The notes beneath the pieces are model-generated. The model was given only the letters and a program-made list of their open reading frames with translations. It searched no databases and was not told the origin of the DNA. A DNA stretch of 64,000 nucleotides from Tetrahymena elliotti 4EA. Lineage: Eukaryota; Ciliophora; Oligohymenophorea; Hymenostomatida; Tetrahymenidae. The position numbers and the translations under genes are program-made. This document shows, piece after piece, positions 52,252 to 63,313 of the stretch. The stretch covers positions 561,161-625,160 of the forward strand of contig JH720317.1 in assembly GCA_000231825.2 (NCBI GenBank). The letters are read 5' to 3'. The first letter of the stretch is position 1, and every line of letters begins with the position of its first letter.

Positions 52252-55103
52252 ATTAATTTAATTTAGTTTAATTTCAAAATTTTTTGCTTTGAATTATTAG
52301 CGACTCAGTCAATTTAATACCTTTTTAGACAGACAATCCACAAAAAAAGGCAGATAAACAATAAGTTGGTTAGTTATTAAAAGGGATTAGATTTTCTAAA
52401 AAATAATTATTATTAAGATGATTCTTTGTTTCGTTCCTTTTGATAGACTCTTTTCCTAATTTTTTTTTTCTTTTAATTAATATAAGTATATATATTTTTT
52501 ATGTCGATTTCAATAATTTTTAATTCATTTTAAATGCTAATTATTATTTAACCTATTTCTTTGTTTTTTTTGTGTAAAAAATTAATTAAGTTTTTTTTCC
52601 CCATAACTTTTAATCCTTTTTGATCATCCCAACCTAAATTTCTCTTAATAAAGCCCTATTCAGTAGAGACATAAGCTGTCGAAGAATTTGTCGATATTTT
52701 AATTCTAATAGAAAATAAAACCAAAATGGTAATCTCTACTACTGATTTAAATTATGAAAATATTTGCCATTATTAATCCATTCAGACGATATTAGCTCCA
52801 TTTTCAGATAATGCTCAATTCCTTCCAAGCTCTTTATAATTTTAGCTTTCTTATATTTTAAATAAGCAACATTTTATTTTCACTTATTAAAATCTAACAA
52901 AAATTAATAATAAATTCTTCTATCTTTTAAAGCAAAATGTATTTTCACTATAAATTTATTTACAATTAACATGTAATATTGATAATTTACAATATCTTTA
53001 TTTAGCAGTTCCTTATTACATTATAGTTTGATAATATTTATACAACAAGCATCTATCATGTTTAACTAATTCTTCAATTTAAAATGTAAATAATAATATT
53101 ATTATTTTAATTTTTTTAACTTAAAATTGCAAATTAAATTATATTTAAGAATATTAAATTTCTCTAACTATAAAACTGTTTTGATATCTTTTACAAAAGT
53201 TGAAAAGCATATATCCTATCATTTAAATTAAAATATTATAATTTGCTAAATAAACTTCAGATACTTTAAAAAAAGGTAGGTAGAAGGTATATTCTAATAA
53301 TCATAAACAATAGACAACTCATCTTTCTATTTTATAATACTAAGATTATTGTGTCTACTGAAAAATTATGTATTAATTTGGAAAATGAAATAGGATTGCG
53401 TATTAAAATTATGTATTTATTTATACCTGAAAATCATCTATTTACAAATTAATAAATTTTAATCATTTCTCACAAATCTTTCTTTTATTTTTAACTAAAA
53501 AATGGTTTAACTAAAATTCATATTTTCTAAAATCTCTAATTTAAACAAAAATTATATAATTTATTTTATTAAATGAAAAGAAATAAAGATGATTTAAAAA
53601 GATATTTTTATTTAAAAAAAATTTGTTTGTCTTTGTAATCTTTCCCTTAAGATCTATTTTTAAATTTAAAACAGATTATTTAACAATCAAATCTTTTAAA
53701 ATAAAATCAAAAATTTTTATAAGCAACTTAAAATAGAGAAAATGAAAAGTAATAATGAAATTAAAATAATAAATATTAATAGGTTTTGTTAATTCATTTT
53801 CCATCCTCAATATATTAGATAAATTAATTTATTTTATCTTATGCATAATTCTTAAATAAACCAAATGCTTATAAATCGTTCCAAAGCACTGAATAATAGA
53901 AAAAAATGTTAATCAAATTAACTAAAAATACTATGTTATTTTTGAACTTTATTTAAGAATTGTGATTGATGATATTAAACTAAATTCAATAGTTATATCT
54001 GATAAAAATAAATCCTTCAAATTTATAAGTAATTATTGAAAATACAATTTTTTTGGTCATCGTTGATTAAATAAAGATTTAATAAAATCATTTTTCTCTT
54101 TTTGCTAAATTTATTTATCTCTTTTTAAAAATTTTACTTAGTTAAGATAAAATATGAATTAAATACAAAAAATATTAAATAAGAATTTATTTTAATCAAA
54201 TCTAATATTTCACAGATTTTTGATTAAATTTTACTGGTTTTTTTTTATTTCAAAAGATTATTCTTTATTTATCAAAAATAAATAATTAATTTGAGAAAAT
54301 ATCTGATTCAATCTGTCAAAATTTGATTTTTTACTTTCATCATTAATTATTTTGTTTAAAATAAAAATATATATTTTTTATTATTTATTCAAATTAAAAA
54401 TTATCATTTTAATTCTATTATCATTAATAAAATTAAATCAAGTTTTATTTTAGATAAAAAAAACATATGTTAAATCAGATACCCTTTCTGATCGATTTTA
54501 AGCTTTAGCTTACTTATTTTAATTAAAATCTGTTAAGTTTTAATTAAAATGCCTATTGTTTTATTGAATATTTGATACATTTTGAATAAATTACCCTATG
54601 AACCTTATTTTTTAAATATCAATAAAACATATTTGTCTTTTTAATCTTTTGAAAAATAAAACCTTTAATCTCTCATCTACTATTGATGAATTGATTGAAA
54701 ACTAAAAGAAGAAAGACGAAAATATCTGATTAATTATACGCTTAGTCTTATACCTGATATACAATAAATAAAAATGTATTAATTAATTATATAGTTTTAT
54801 ATTTTTGTTTTCTTTTGCATGAAATTGATCATTTATTTATCTTTCTAACTTTGTATCTAAGTATGAAAGGTTAAATAGCAGAATAATAAAAATTGAATTG
54901 AGGGTCATTTATTTAATGTATTATCTTAGTTTTAATTAAATAATGTTTTCTAAATTATTATTTTATTATTGAATTCATTAGAAATATTTTAAAGATGAGT
55001 CAAATTTTCAAAATTTAGAGACAAAATATTTTGAATGAGTCTAAAAAATCGAATAATGGTAGACTTAGTGATGTAGATATTTTTGTAAATAGAAAAATTG
55101 AAA
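52252..55103. other. Long AT-rich spacer upstream of the kinase
   Basis: About 2.85 kb between the kinase start and the 3' end of the RING gene, including the kinase promoter side near 52252-52450. One weak open frame (52726-53031) is listed separately. From 53032 on I see only A/T runs, with no RNA gene, repeat array or convincing frame. Confidence 0.6.
52726..53031 (+). CDS. Possible small ORF (101 aa), unknown
   Basis: From ATG 52726 to TGA 53029-53031 the frame reads 101 residues. It is also open upstream to about 52620, where the residues look protein-like (VETQAVEEFVDILILIENKT). The C-terminal part is hydrophobic and aromatic (LYLAVPYYIIV). No domain is recognised. Chance open frames of this length are common in such AT-rich DNA, but the base composition around 52630-52830 is more balanced than in the flanks. 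It could be a fragment of a decayed gene. Confidence 0.2.
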
Positions 55104-56444
55104 TCAACTGACATAGTTGACATCTTTGTGTTCAATAATGTAAAAGAGGATTCTATTTTGAGCAGCTTTTTAATGAATGTAATCATTAGTTATGTTCTTA
55201 GCTTATTCTTCTTTATTATAAGGTCTGACGTACTTTTATTTAGAATCAACACTCCAAAATTAATCATCAATATTCTTGATCATTTAGGTTTTGTCTTCCA
55301 AAGGATGATATAAGGACTCTTCAACTGATGATTTTACATAGAACTTGATGTAAGGTTTGTACTTTTGATAATTAATGTTGAGTTTTTAGCAAATTAATTT
55401 AGTGATATCGTCTAAAGAAAGTGTCCAATCCATTTTTAAGATGTTAAAATCAAATTATTTTTAAAGTTTATCATAGGGAATAACTTTAATTTAGATATTA
55501 ATAAATACACGATCAACTTTTGATAAAGAAGATCCTATGTTAAGAATTGAAGCTCCGTTCATTGAATTCAAGCTATTTTCTTACTGATTTTTTCTCAGCT
55601 ACTCTTCTACTTACTTTTCTTTTATTTCTTCTTCAAAGAATTTCTTTTTTTGCACAACATGGCTAGGAATGTATTCATCACCCTTTTTGGTGCCAGACTC
55701 ACCAAGGTTGTCAAACTTTCTTTTCCTAGTATTAGAAGTTTATTCATTATAATTTTGAGATCCTTTTTCATTACTCTTTGACACTTAGCCTTGTTAAGAG
55801 GATCCTTAATTACTATTGGTAGAGAGTCTTTTCTTTACAGCAGAAGAAAAATTATTATTTTAATCCTACTAATTAGAGCTGTTTTTGTAAGCTGAATTAC
55901 TTGTCACTCCTTTGTCATCTTTGTTACTTGAGAAAGTTGGTGAAGATTATTAATTGTCTTGCGCTTTTTCGGATGTAGAAGAATTAAACTATCTTCTTCT
56001 TTTTCTGCTTGTTCCATCACTGCTAGCAAGTTATGAATAAGTCTTTTGTATGAGTAACTCGTCATTAGACTACTTCTGTTCAAGGAATTTAGAAATGTCT
56101 CCGTATATCAAATTGATAATCTCTTGAACATTAAAATCTACTCTTAGTAATCTCTTTGTACCAATAATCCTACGACAAGTGGGACATTATTTCATTTTAC
56201 TTGAACGGATGGCTTTTTCGATGCACTCTTTACAGAAACGATGGGAACACCCCTTAACATAAACTGGCTCTTAAAAAATATCAAGACAGATAGGACAAGT
56301 GAGCATATAATTAAGCTTTTTAAGAGGGTCCATCTAGATCAATTAATCATCATTAGCATGTATTTTCTCACGTTTACGAAAAACAGAAATATTTTGAACA
56401 TCCTAGTTCTGTTCCAACTCATCAAGATCCTCACTATCAGACAT
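55104..56444 (-). CDS. RING1-type RING finger protein with RAWUL-like C-terminus (446 aa)
   Basis: Single minus-strand frame, ATG 56444 to TGA 55104-55106, 447 codons. Residues 50-90 form a C3HC4 RING: CPIC (50-53), C66-S-H68, C71, C74 and CPTC (87-90). Its sequence context is that of Polycomb RING1/RING2 proteins: a PLKKLNYMLTCPICLD entry, CSHRFCKECI, and directly after the RING the KRLLRVDFN stretch and a helix NVQEIINLIYG. Residues ~130-300 are a Ser/Asn/Lys linker with basic patches that look like nuclear localisation signals (SRKRRRQ, TRKRKFD). Residues ~315-440 fold plausibly as a ubiquitin-like RAWUL domain (LSLDDITKLICQKLNI, then YIKFYVK). An E3 ubiquitin ligase acting on chromatin, as in PRC1, is the likely role by family. 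The RING identity is firm. The Polycomb assignment is moderate, and other RING E3s remain possible. Confidence 0.8.
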
Positions 56445-57434
56445 TTCAGTACTTTTTTTTTCTAAAATTAGTATTTATTTGCACTTTTATTTGCTCTTTT
56501 ATTTTTTTCTTCTTATCTTTTTCTCTTCTCTCTTATTTTTTTCAAGATTAACTTTATATAATTTTTAATTTTTTGCTAGCAGATAATAACAATAAATCTA
56601 TTTATTTAATCAATTATATATAAATACATATATACACAAAATATATAATTAGAAACTGGCATATCTCTGAAGTATTTATTTTTTCAATTAAATCCTAACT
56701 AATTATTATAACCTAATTTTCCTCAATACATTTTACATCATCTCTAAATACAATCTCTAACAAGTATAATATAATTTTTTATAAATGATTTATTTAGGAA
56801 AGCACTAATTTTTTATAAAATAGCTTTCTTATATCTTAAAAAATCTTTATTATAAAATTAATCACAAATTTACCAGCATAAATTTTCTTTGCAAATGAGT
56901 AATAAAAACTCAAAAAATATACTCATAATTCAAAATAGAGATAAGAAATTAGAGTTTATTTATTTGTTTCTTTGTTTATTTATTTAAAGTAAATCAATTT
57001 TTAAAAATCTAGAAAATATTTTTAAAAAACTAAAAACCATCTTAAAATGTTCTACTTTAATTTATCTATTTCATTTTTTTAGTGTTCAGTTTAAAACACA
57101 ATTCTTATTTCATTCAGCAATAAAATAAAATTTACTCAATAGTTTAACCAGCAAATTAATTGAATGTTTTGATAAAAACAAAAAATGAATTTTTTAATGT
57201 GAGATTTTTTTTAAAAAAAAAACTTAATTTATTGTGGGAAAATTAAATTCATTTAAAAATGTTTTTTATTAAAATAAAATAATATATTCATAGATAAAAT
57301 TCATGATAGAATATTTAATTTATTTATTTAAAAGATTTATTTTTTTTTATTAGATTTAAAAGCTTTTTTGAGAGACCTCGTCAAAAGCTGAGAAAAATAA
57401 AGATTATCTTTTCATTTTTATCAGCGTCTGTCTA
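56445..57434. other. AT-rich spacer upstream of the RING gene
   Basis: About 1 kb containing the 5' flank of the RING gene and the 3' flank of the WDR54-like gene. The only visible structure is an inverted repeat, AGCTTTT at 57361-57367 with AAAAGCT at 57383-57389, roughly 50 bases past the WDR54-like stop. The rest is A/T runs. Confidence 0.65.
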
Positions 57435-58601
57435 TCAAGTTCTCTGGACGATATGAATCTCTTCTTGTTCATAACATGTTAAGAAAATAGGAGAGTTAGC
57501 TAAGAGCTTATCTTAGAAATTAGCTCCTACTATGCTAAGATCGTTGATACTTAAGGAAAAGCTTAATGAGATTTCATTAGATTTTGGTTGGATATTCCAA
57601 ACATTAACATAAGAATCTTCAGAAGCAGAAAGAATTTCATTAGTTACATGATTGCAGTCTAAAGAAGTAATTAATCTTACATGAGAGTTGATAGTGAATA
57701 AAAGATAATACTCATTTAAATCATATAATGAGATGCTACCTGTGTAATTACCACATGCAAGTATGTTAGATATATTAGGATTAGTAAGCTTTCTTTCTAA
57801 GACAGCCATACAATTAATAGGAGCTCTGTGAGTGTTAGTATTAAATTTTTTTATATAAACCATATCTTTTAATTAATTTGCCATAAAAAGTGAAATATCA
57901 CCTTCTTAATTGCAAGCTATTAAAGTATTATCTGTTTGACAGCTTGCCAAACGATTAACTTTTTAATTTTAATCCATTGCAATTCCTATATAGCACTAAA
58001 ATTTTTATGGGCCCAAATATTCAGAGAAGTAAATATTTCCATTAGTAGATCCAACACATATAGTTTCTGTACCATCATGACACTTAAGAGTGCAAATGCC
58101 ACCAAACATTGTTTTTGAATCAGAACTCATTTTGTTATCTGAAGCGTTTGTATTGATTTTATTTGTTTATATTAAATTTTTACCATCTTCACTATAAATT
58201 CTGAACCCTTACAAACCTGCTACAACAAGTTTCCATTCATTTTTAATTTAAACATATTTCAAATCAGTCACATAATCAAGAAAATCACTAATAATAAACT
58301 CACTATCTCTTGAAACTCCACTTTATTATACAAAAAAGATATTAATTTGAATATTAATTTTTATTTGTCAATTAATCTAATTAAAATAATTCATATCTTG
58401 TCTCTAATAGTTCATTAATATTATCAATATTCATTTTATTATTTACTCAGACTTAAGTCTAATAACTACAACCTTCTTTGTATCTCCATTTATATTTGCA
58501 TAAGCGATATATTGCTAAGAACAAGTAAGATTTTCCATCATATAAGATGGAGTGATCTTAGTCTGAATAGAATTAGTCTTAATATTCAACACTTTTTGCA
58601 T
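57435..58601 (-). CDS. WD40 protein resembling WDR54 (346 aa)
   Basis: Minus-strand exons 58601-58447 and 58320-57435 join across a 126-bp intron (donor GTAAAT, acceptor AATAAAG, phase 2) to 347 codons. The chain is a single propeller. Visible blades include KLVVAGLQGFRIYSEDG, ICVGSTNGNIYFSEY, LIACNQEGDISLF, ILACGNYTGSISLYDL and EILSASEDSYVNVWNI. The C-terminal half recalls WDR54: an N-S-H-x-R-x-I-x-S-L-D segment before the SASEDSYVNVW blade, then a Gly-Ala-Asn-Phe strand and a Cys-Tyr-x-x-x-E-I-H ending where WDR54 has G-A-R-F and G-Y-D-x-x-E-I. Length also fits that family, about 330-350 residues. WDR54 is poorly understood and present in many ciliated eukaryotes. A cytoplasmic scaffold role is inferred. 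Confidence 0.75.
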
Positions 58602-59821
58602 CTTTCAATTAAAATCTTTCTAAAAAATGTATTTATTTATGTATCTATATTAATATTTCTATTTATTTATATGATTATTTTGATGAAATCAAATCTAATA
58701 AATTTATTCAAACAATTATAACTATTAAATAAATCACCAACAAAAACACTAAATTGTAAAATATATCTTTATTTTTTAATGACAAACAAAAAATAAAATA
58801 TTATCTTCAAAAATTATTTTTGGAATTTAATTTCATTTTTTACTAATTTAAATAAATGAAAAAAAGTAATTTTAAGCATAGGATAGGAATGGTTTAAATT
58901 AATAGATTATGTATTTCAAACCATTAAAATTTCACTATTTATTTTATTTTATTCAAAATAATCATGACAACTAACAATAATATAATGTTGCTAAATTTTA
59001 ATTTTTTATTTAAGTTTAAAAATTCTATTTATTTATTATATTTTTTAATATATTATTCATATTATTAATTACTTATTTTCATAAGAATAGATATTGAAAG
59101 ATTCCTTAAAGAATGTCAGTGATAAAAGATAATTATTATTAGAATCATCAATTTTAAAGCAAATAAAATTTATTTGATTTCTATCAAATAATATCAAAAA
59201 CATTAGCAAAAAAAAAAAACTTATTTCTATTAATATTTCAAATAGAGAATATTTTATTAACTAATTTTAAAAACTTTTAATTTTCTTTAGGAAAGTAGAA
59301 TTTCATAAAATCATATGAATCTAAAAAATATTATTATCAGTGATTAAATATAAAATAACCATTTATATCAGTTGGGTTTTTATCTTGTAAAATTTACAAT
59401 TTGGTTTAAATATAAAAAACAATTAGTTTTGATTGAAGCCAGTTTGATGACCTTAAATTTGTATTCAATTATACTATATAAGAACATAAAAAAATTTAAT
59501 TTTTTGATAAGATTTAAAAATATTTAGAGTTGAAATAACTAACTTATTATTTGCATTTGAAAGATACAGCGAAAAATAGATTTTCGTTAAAATTAAATTA
59601 ATAAAACTTAAGTGGATTTTTTTAGCTATTTATTAGGAAATTTGATATTAAATTGCAACAACAATTATAAAATGATAGAGAGATAGATATACTGCTGATA
59701 ATTTATTTGAAAGTTTCAATCAATTTTTGGGTACTCTAAATTCCAACAATAATCATTGATTTATCATAATTAATAAAATTTAAATATAAAGCAGGATCAA
59801 AAAAATAAATTTTATCATAAA
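58602..59821. other. AT-rich spacer between divergent genes
   Basis: About 1.2 kb between the starts of the minus-strand WDR54-like gene and the plus-strand Gln/Asn-rich gene, so both promoters should lie here. The sequence is A/T runs without a motif I can name. No convincing frame or RNA gene. Confidence 0.65.
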
Positions 59822-61321
59822 ATGAAGAAAAGTTAGGTTTTTTCACCTGATGTTCGCAACTTAGGTGGTCGCAAAATATTAGTTGATCAGATTTACAATC
59901 ATAGAATCTCACTTGATAATATTAAGCCAATTATAGGTTCTTTTGACACACCACAATCAATGGCTAAAAAAGGAAAGAATATTGTTTCATTTAAGGAAAT
60001 AGAGGATTAATAGAATTTAATTTTAATGCAAAATAAGATTTCAAAGGTCAAAAAGAGTATAGATAACAACAAGCCTATCTCTTTTGATCTAATAAGGCAA
60101 GGATAACCAGGAGGTGCTACTTCAAAGTAATACCAATTCATGCTTGAAGAGCATTATAAAAACTTACTTGCATAAAAGAGATAGATTGAATCATTTGGGT
60201 CCATGAATGATAGAAAAAAAAATATAAATGATTTTATTGCATATCCACCTAAGTTTTTTAGAAGATTGAACAATAATCAAATAAATTAATACAATTAATT
60301 TAAGTTTCCTTAAAAGTCATTATAGAACGGTTTACAAAGCAGACCAAAGACAGCAAATCCAAAATTTTATAATAGTAGTAGTGGCAACATTTTTAATTAG
60401 AAAAATAGTACTTCAATAAATGCTTAGAATTCATAAAGTTAAATATTGCATTAAAATTATAATAATTAGTTAACAAATGAATAACAGCAAATGCTATACT
60501 AACATCATATGAATCACTTTTAAGTAAATTCTTCTGATCCAAACAATCAGTAAGAAATTTATTTCCAGTAAATTTAATAAGGAGATGGATAAAATGGACA
60601 AATTTATGAGTAATAACAAAATAATTACTAAGAAACGACAGCAAAACAGTATTAAAATTAAAATAATGGATTAAATATATAAAATAATTCAATTAGCTCT
60701 GCTGGATACACACTTGTTTCACCTACAGCAACAACAGCAACTGTAGGATTCTCAAGTTAGGTTAAAGGCTCTCCATTTTAGATTGAAAATTAGCAAAATA
60801 GCTTTAGTTAAAATCATAACATTATGCAGAACTCGCCTTAAAAAAATGTCTTAATTAATTAAATAATTAATCATAGTTTAAATAAATCAAATAGTTAAAG
60901 CTAAAAGAAATTTAAATCTGCTGGAAACAAATCTAAACAGAATCTCAGTAATATTAGCAATGTTAATAAGTCTGCAGCTCATTCCCAATCAGATAAAAGT
61001 AAAAAAAGTGGAAGCTAAAGCACAAATAATCATCAACAGCAGAAATCATAAACAATGGATTTAGAAACTAGCAAAAAGTACATGGACGAAGAATAAAAAT
61101 GGACCACTATTATAGAAGAAGTTCCCTAATTAGAAGATATTAGTGAGGAGAGTCTTAGAGTTCTAAAGATGCATCTAATAAACATCATAATTGAGTTTAG
61201 ATTATATCGTCTTACTGAATACGAAAGTATGAAATAAATCTTCATTGAAAAAAATAGAGAAATATCTTTAGAACTTGTAGAAGAAATATTCTCTGAAATC
61301 ATAGAAGCTCTTAATGAGTGA
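59822..61321 (+). CDS. Gln/Asn-rich protein with conserved ends; frame continues past TGA (499 aa)
   Basis: ATG 59822 to TGA 61319-61321 gives 499 residues. The N-terminal ~130 residues are ordered and basic (VRNLGGRKILVDQIYNHRISL, a helix KEIEDQQNLILMQNKISKVKKSI, LEEHYKNLLAQKRQIESFG). There follows SRPKTANP, a short motif seen in many ciliary proteins. About 250 residues of Gln/Asn/Ser-rich, probably disordered sequence come next. The last ~80 residues are again ordered and helical (EEQKWTTIIEEVPQLEDI, IEFRLYRLTEYESMKQIFIEKN). After the TGA the same frame stays clearly coding for about 75 codons (NKKESDLLIDRCFEASQLVL) and is TGA-free to 61850-61852. The stop may therefore be a sequence error for TGG, a true premature stop, or read through. 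No family is assigned. A cilium or basal-body role is only a guess from the RPKTA motif. Confidence 0.7.
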
Positions 61322-61902
61322 ATAAACGAACAAAACCTTTTATCCATTTAAGATTTTTAACTTGAAAAATCAGATTTTAAAAAACTTTTTAACAAAAAAG
61401 AGTCTGATCTATTGATTGATAGATGTTTTGAAGCGAGTTAATTAGTTTTAGATTTATAATTGAAACAATAAATTTAAAGCTATGATGAGTTGTTATAATA
61501 ATATACTACATAAATGCAATCTTATAAAAGGTCGATCACTAGTCAAATTAGTTGTTATCTTTAGCTTAAAATTATTTTATTTGAAATATTTTGTTTGAGC
61601 TAAAGAAAAACTTTTTCTCTCTTAATCTACTCAAATAAGAATAGCTGTTTTGTATCTTTTTTAATAAGTTTTGCTTATTTAATTAACTCTGTGTGTTTTT
61701 TATAATTCATACAATTTTGTATTAATTTATTACTCACAAATAAGTTTTTTATCTTTTTATTTCTTAAAATATTTTTCATCATTTTAAATGAATTTCTAAT
61801 ACAAATTTATATTTTTTTAATCCATTTTTAACATTTATTATTTTCAAAATGATAGTTACGAACACAAAAAAATGGAATAAAATAAAGAAATTTAATTTAA
61901 CG

Positions 61903-63204
61903 TCATTTGTCTTTACTGCGAACATTCATCAAAGCAATTTCTATTTTTGGAAGCTAAGATTACTCCATTAACTAATAGTGCTTCATAAAATGAGTACATT
62001 TTTCTAAAAGCTTTGAATTAGATGTTTTGATGGATGTAATCTTAAAAATGCATGGTATACAAGCAAATAATTTGCATTTCTTACAATAGAAGGCATTTTC
62101 TTTACGCCTTTAGATTCTACAAATGCAGCATGTTTCATCACAATCTTAACAAAATGAGTGATGATTGGATTATTCATCTTATGATTCATTTTTTTTAATA
62201 TTTAGACATTGCATGCAACGGCATTTACAGTATTCTTGGCTTTTTTACTGTCTATCTATTATCTTATTACATTTTTCACACCATAAATATTTACAATTTT
62301 TACATTACTAGTACTACCATTTTTTCACTGTAGTTAAATCACAAGCTCTACAAACTGGACATCTATTCTTAAAGAGTTCTGTTTCCTTTTTATCTTTACA
62401 ATTTTTGCAAATTTCTTAAGCTTAAGATGATTTGAAAAAATTAATAGGAGGCTTGGCAGTAATTTTGTATTTTAATGGGCGTAATAACTCATTTGAATTA
62501 CAATTTGAACATTTAATATAAAATGTTTATTCTAGATCACCTAAGAAACTAATGAGCTAATTATCAGAAATAGAAACCTGACAATTTTTTGATAAGCATG
62601 AGCTGGCAGAATATTTAAACGGATCAATTAAGCACTGTTTACACAAATAGTGCTTACATTGACTAACATATAAAAGTGATTTTATTTACAATTATTTTTC
62701 ACAACAGCTTGTTTTAACAATACTATTTGGATTATACAGTGCATTGTTTTAGTTTTAAGTATTTACTTATTGTTAACCGCTCTCTAAATCTCTACTAGAT
62801 GGTTCTGCACTATCTTGAACTCTTATACTTTGATCTCGTTCTTCTTATTATTGCTAATTCTATTTTCCTCTTCTATTCCCTTTAGGAATAGTATTACCCT
62901 ATGTGTTCCACTCTGTCATAAATAATTAGTGCTCCTAAGGCAGAGGGTTTTAAACCTAACTAGGAGCAGCAGCATTATTTATTTGAGCTTACTGCTTTGG
63001 TAATCCAGTAGTTAATCTTGTAGCTAATCTATCATCATAAAGCAAAAAAATATCTTCTTCATTATCAATATTATTTTCTATAAGAATCTTAACTTTAGTT
63101 TTACCTCTAACATTAAAATCAAAATGCCAGCTTTTAGTTTTGTATTCAAAATAAAATTATTAAAAAATAAATAAATAAATTATTTTATTTTTTATCAAGA
63201 TCAT
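61903..63204 (-). CDS. Cys-rich zinc-binding protein, RING/RBR-like (~433 aa)
   Basis: Minus-strand frame ending at TGA 61903-61905. The first ~170 residues contain a charged strand region (RGKTKVKILIENN) and a Gln/Asn/Ser-rich linker. From about residue 175 Cys pairs come in quick succession: SCC...QCKHYLCKQCL, a RING-like first half, then CSNCN, CKNCK, CPVCRACD, CKNCKYLWCEKCNK, CKCRCMQC, CQDC, CCICR and CKKCKLFACIPC. The order resembles RING-in-between-RING ligases, but spacing is irregular, so a multi-zinc scaffold is equally possible. The start is uncertain. ATG 63204 is the only in-frame ATG just upstream, but the residues it adds look like translated non-coding DNA, so the real first exon may be elsewhere. 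The next in-frame Met lies well inside, before TEWNTQGN. Confidence 0.65.
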
Positions 63205-63313
63205 ACATAAAATGATTTATTCTTATCATGATACCATTTTTTTTAAATATTCAATAATTATCAATTTTATTCATATATCTCTCAAAAAAAATCGAAGTAA
63301 ATAAAATTAAATG

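Noticed and set aside
61319..61321. Selenocysteine codon in the Gln/Asn-rich gene
   Set aside because: The context is a plain helical, charged stretch with no redox motif, and I see no obvious downstream selenocysteine hairpin. Error, nonsense change or readthrough is simpler.
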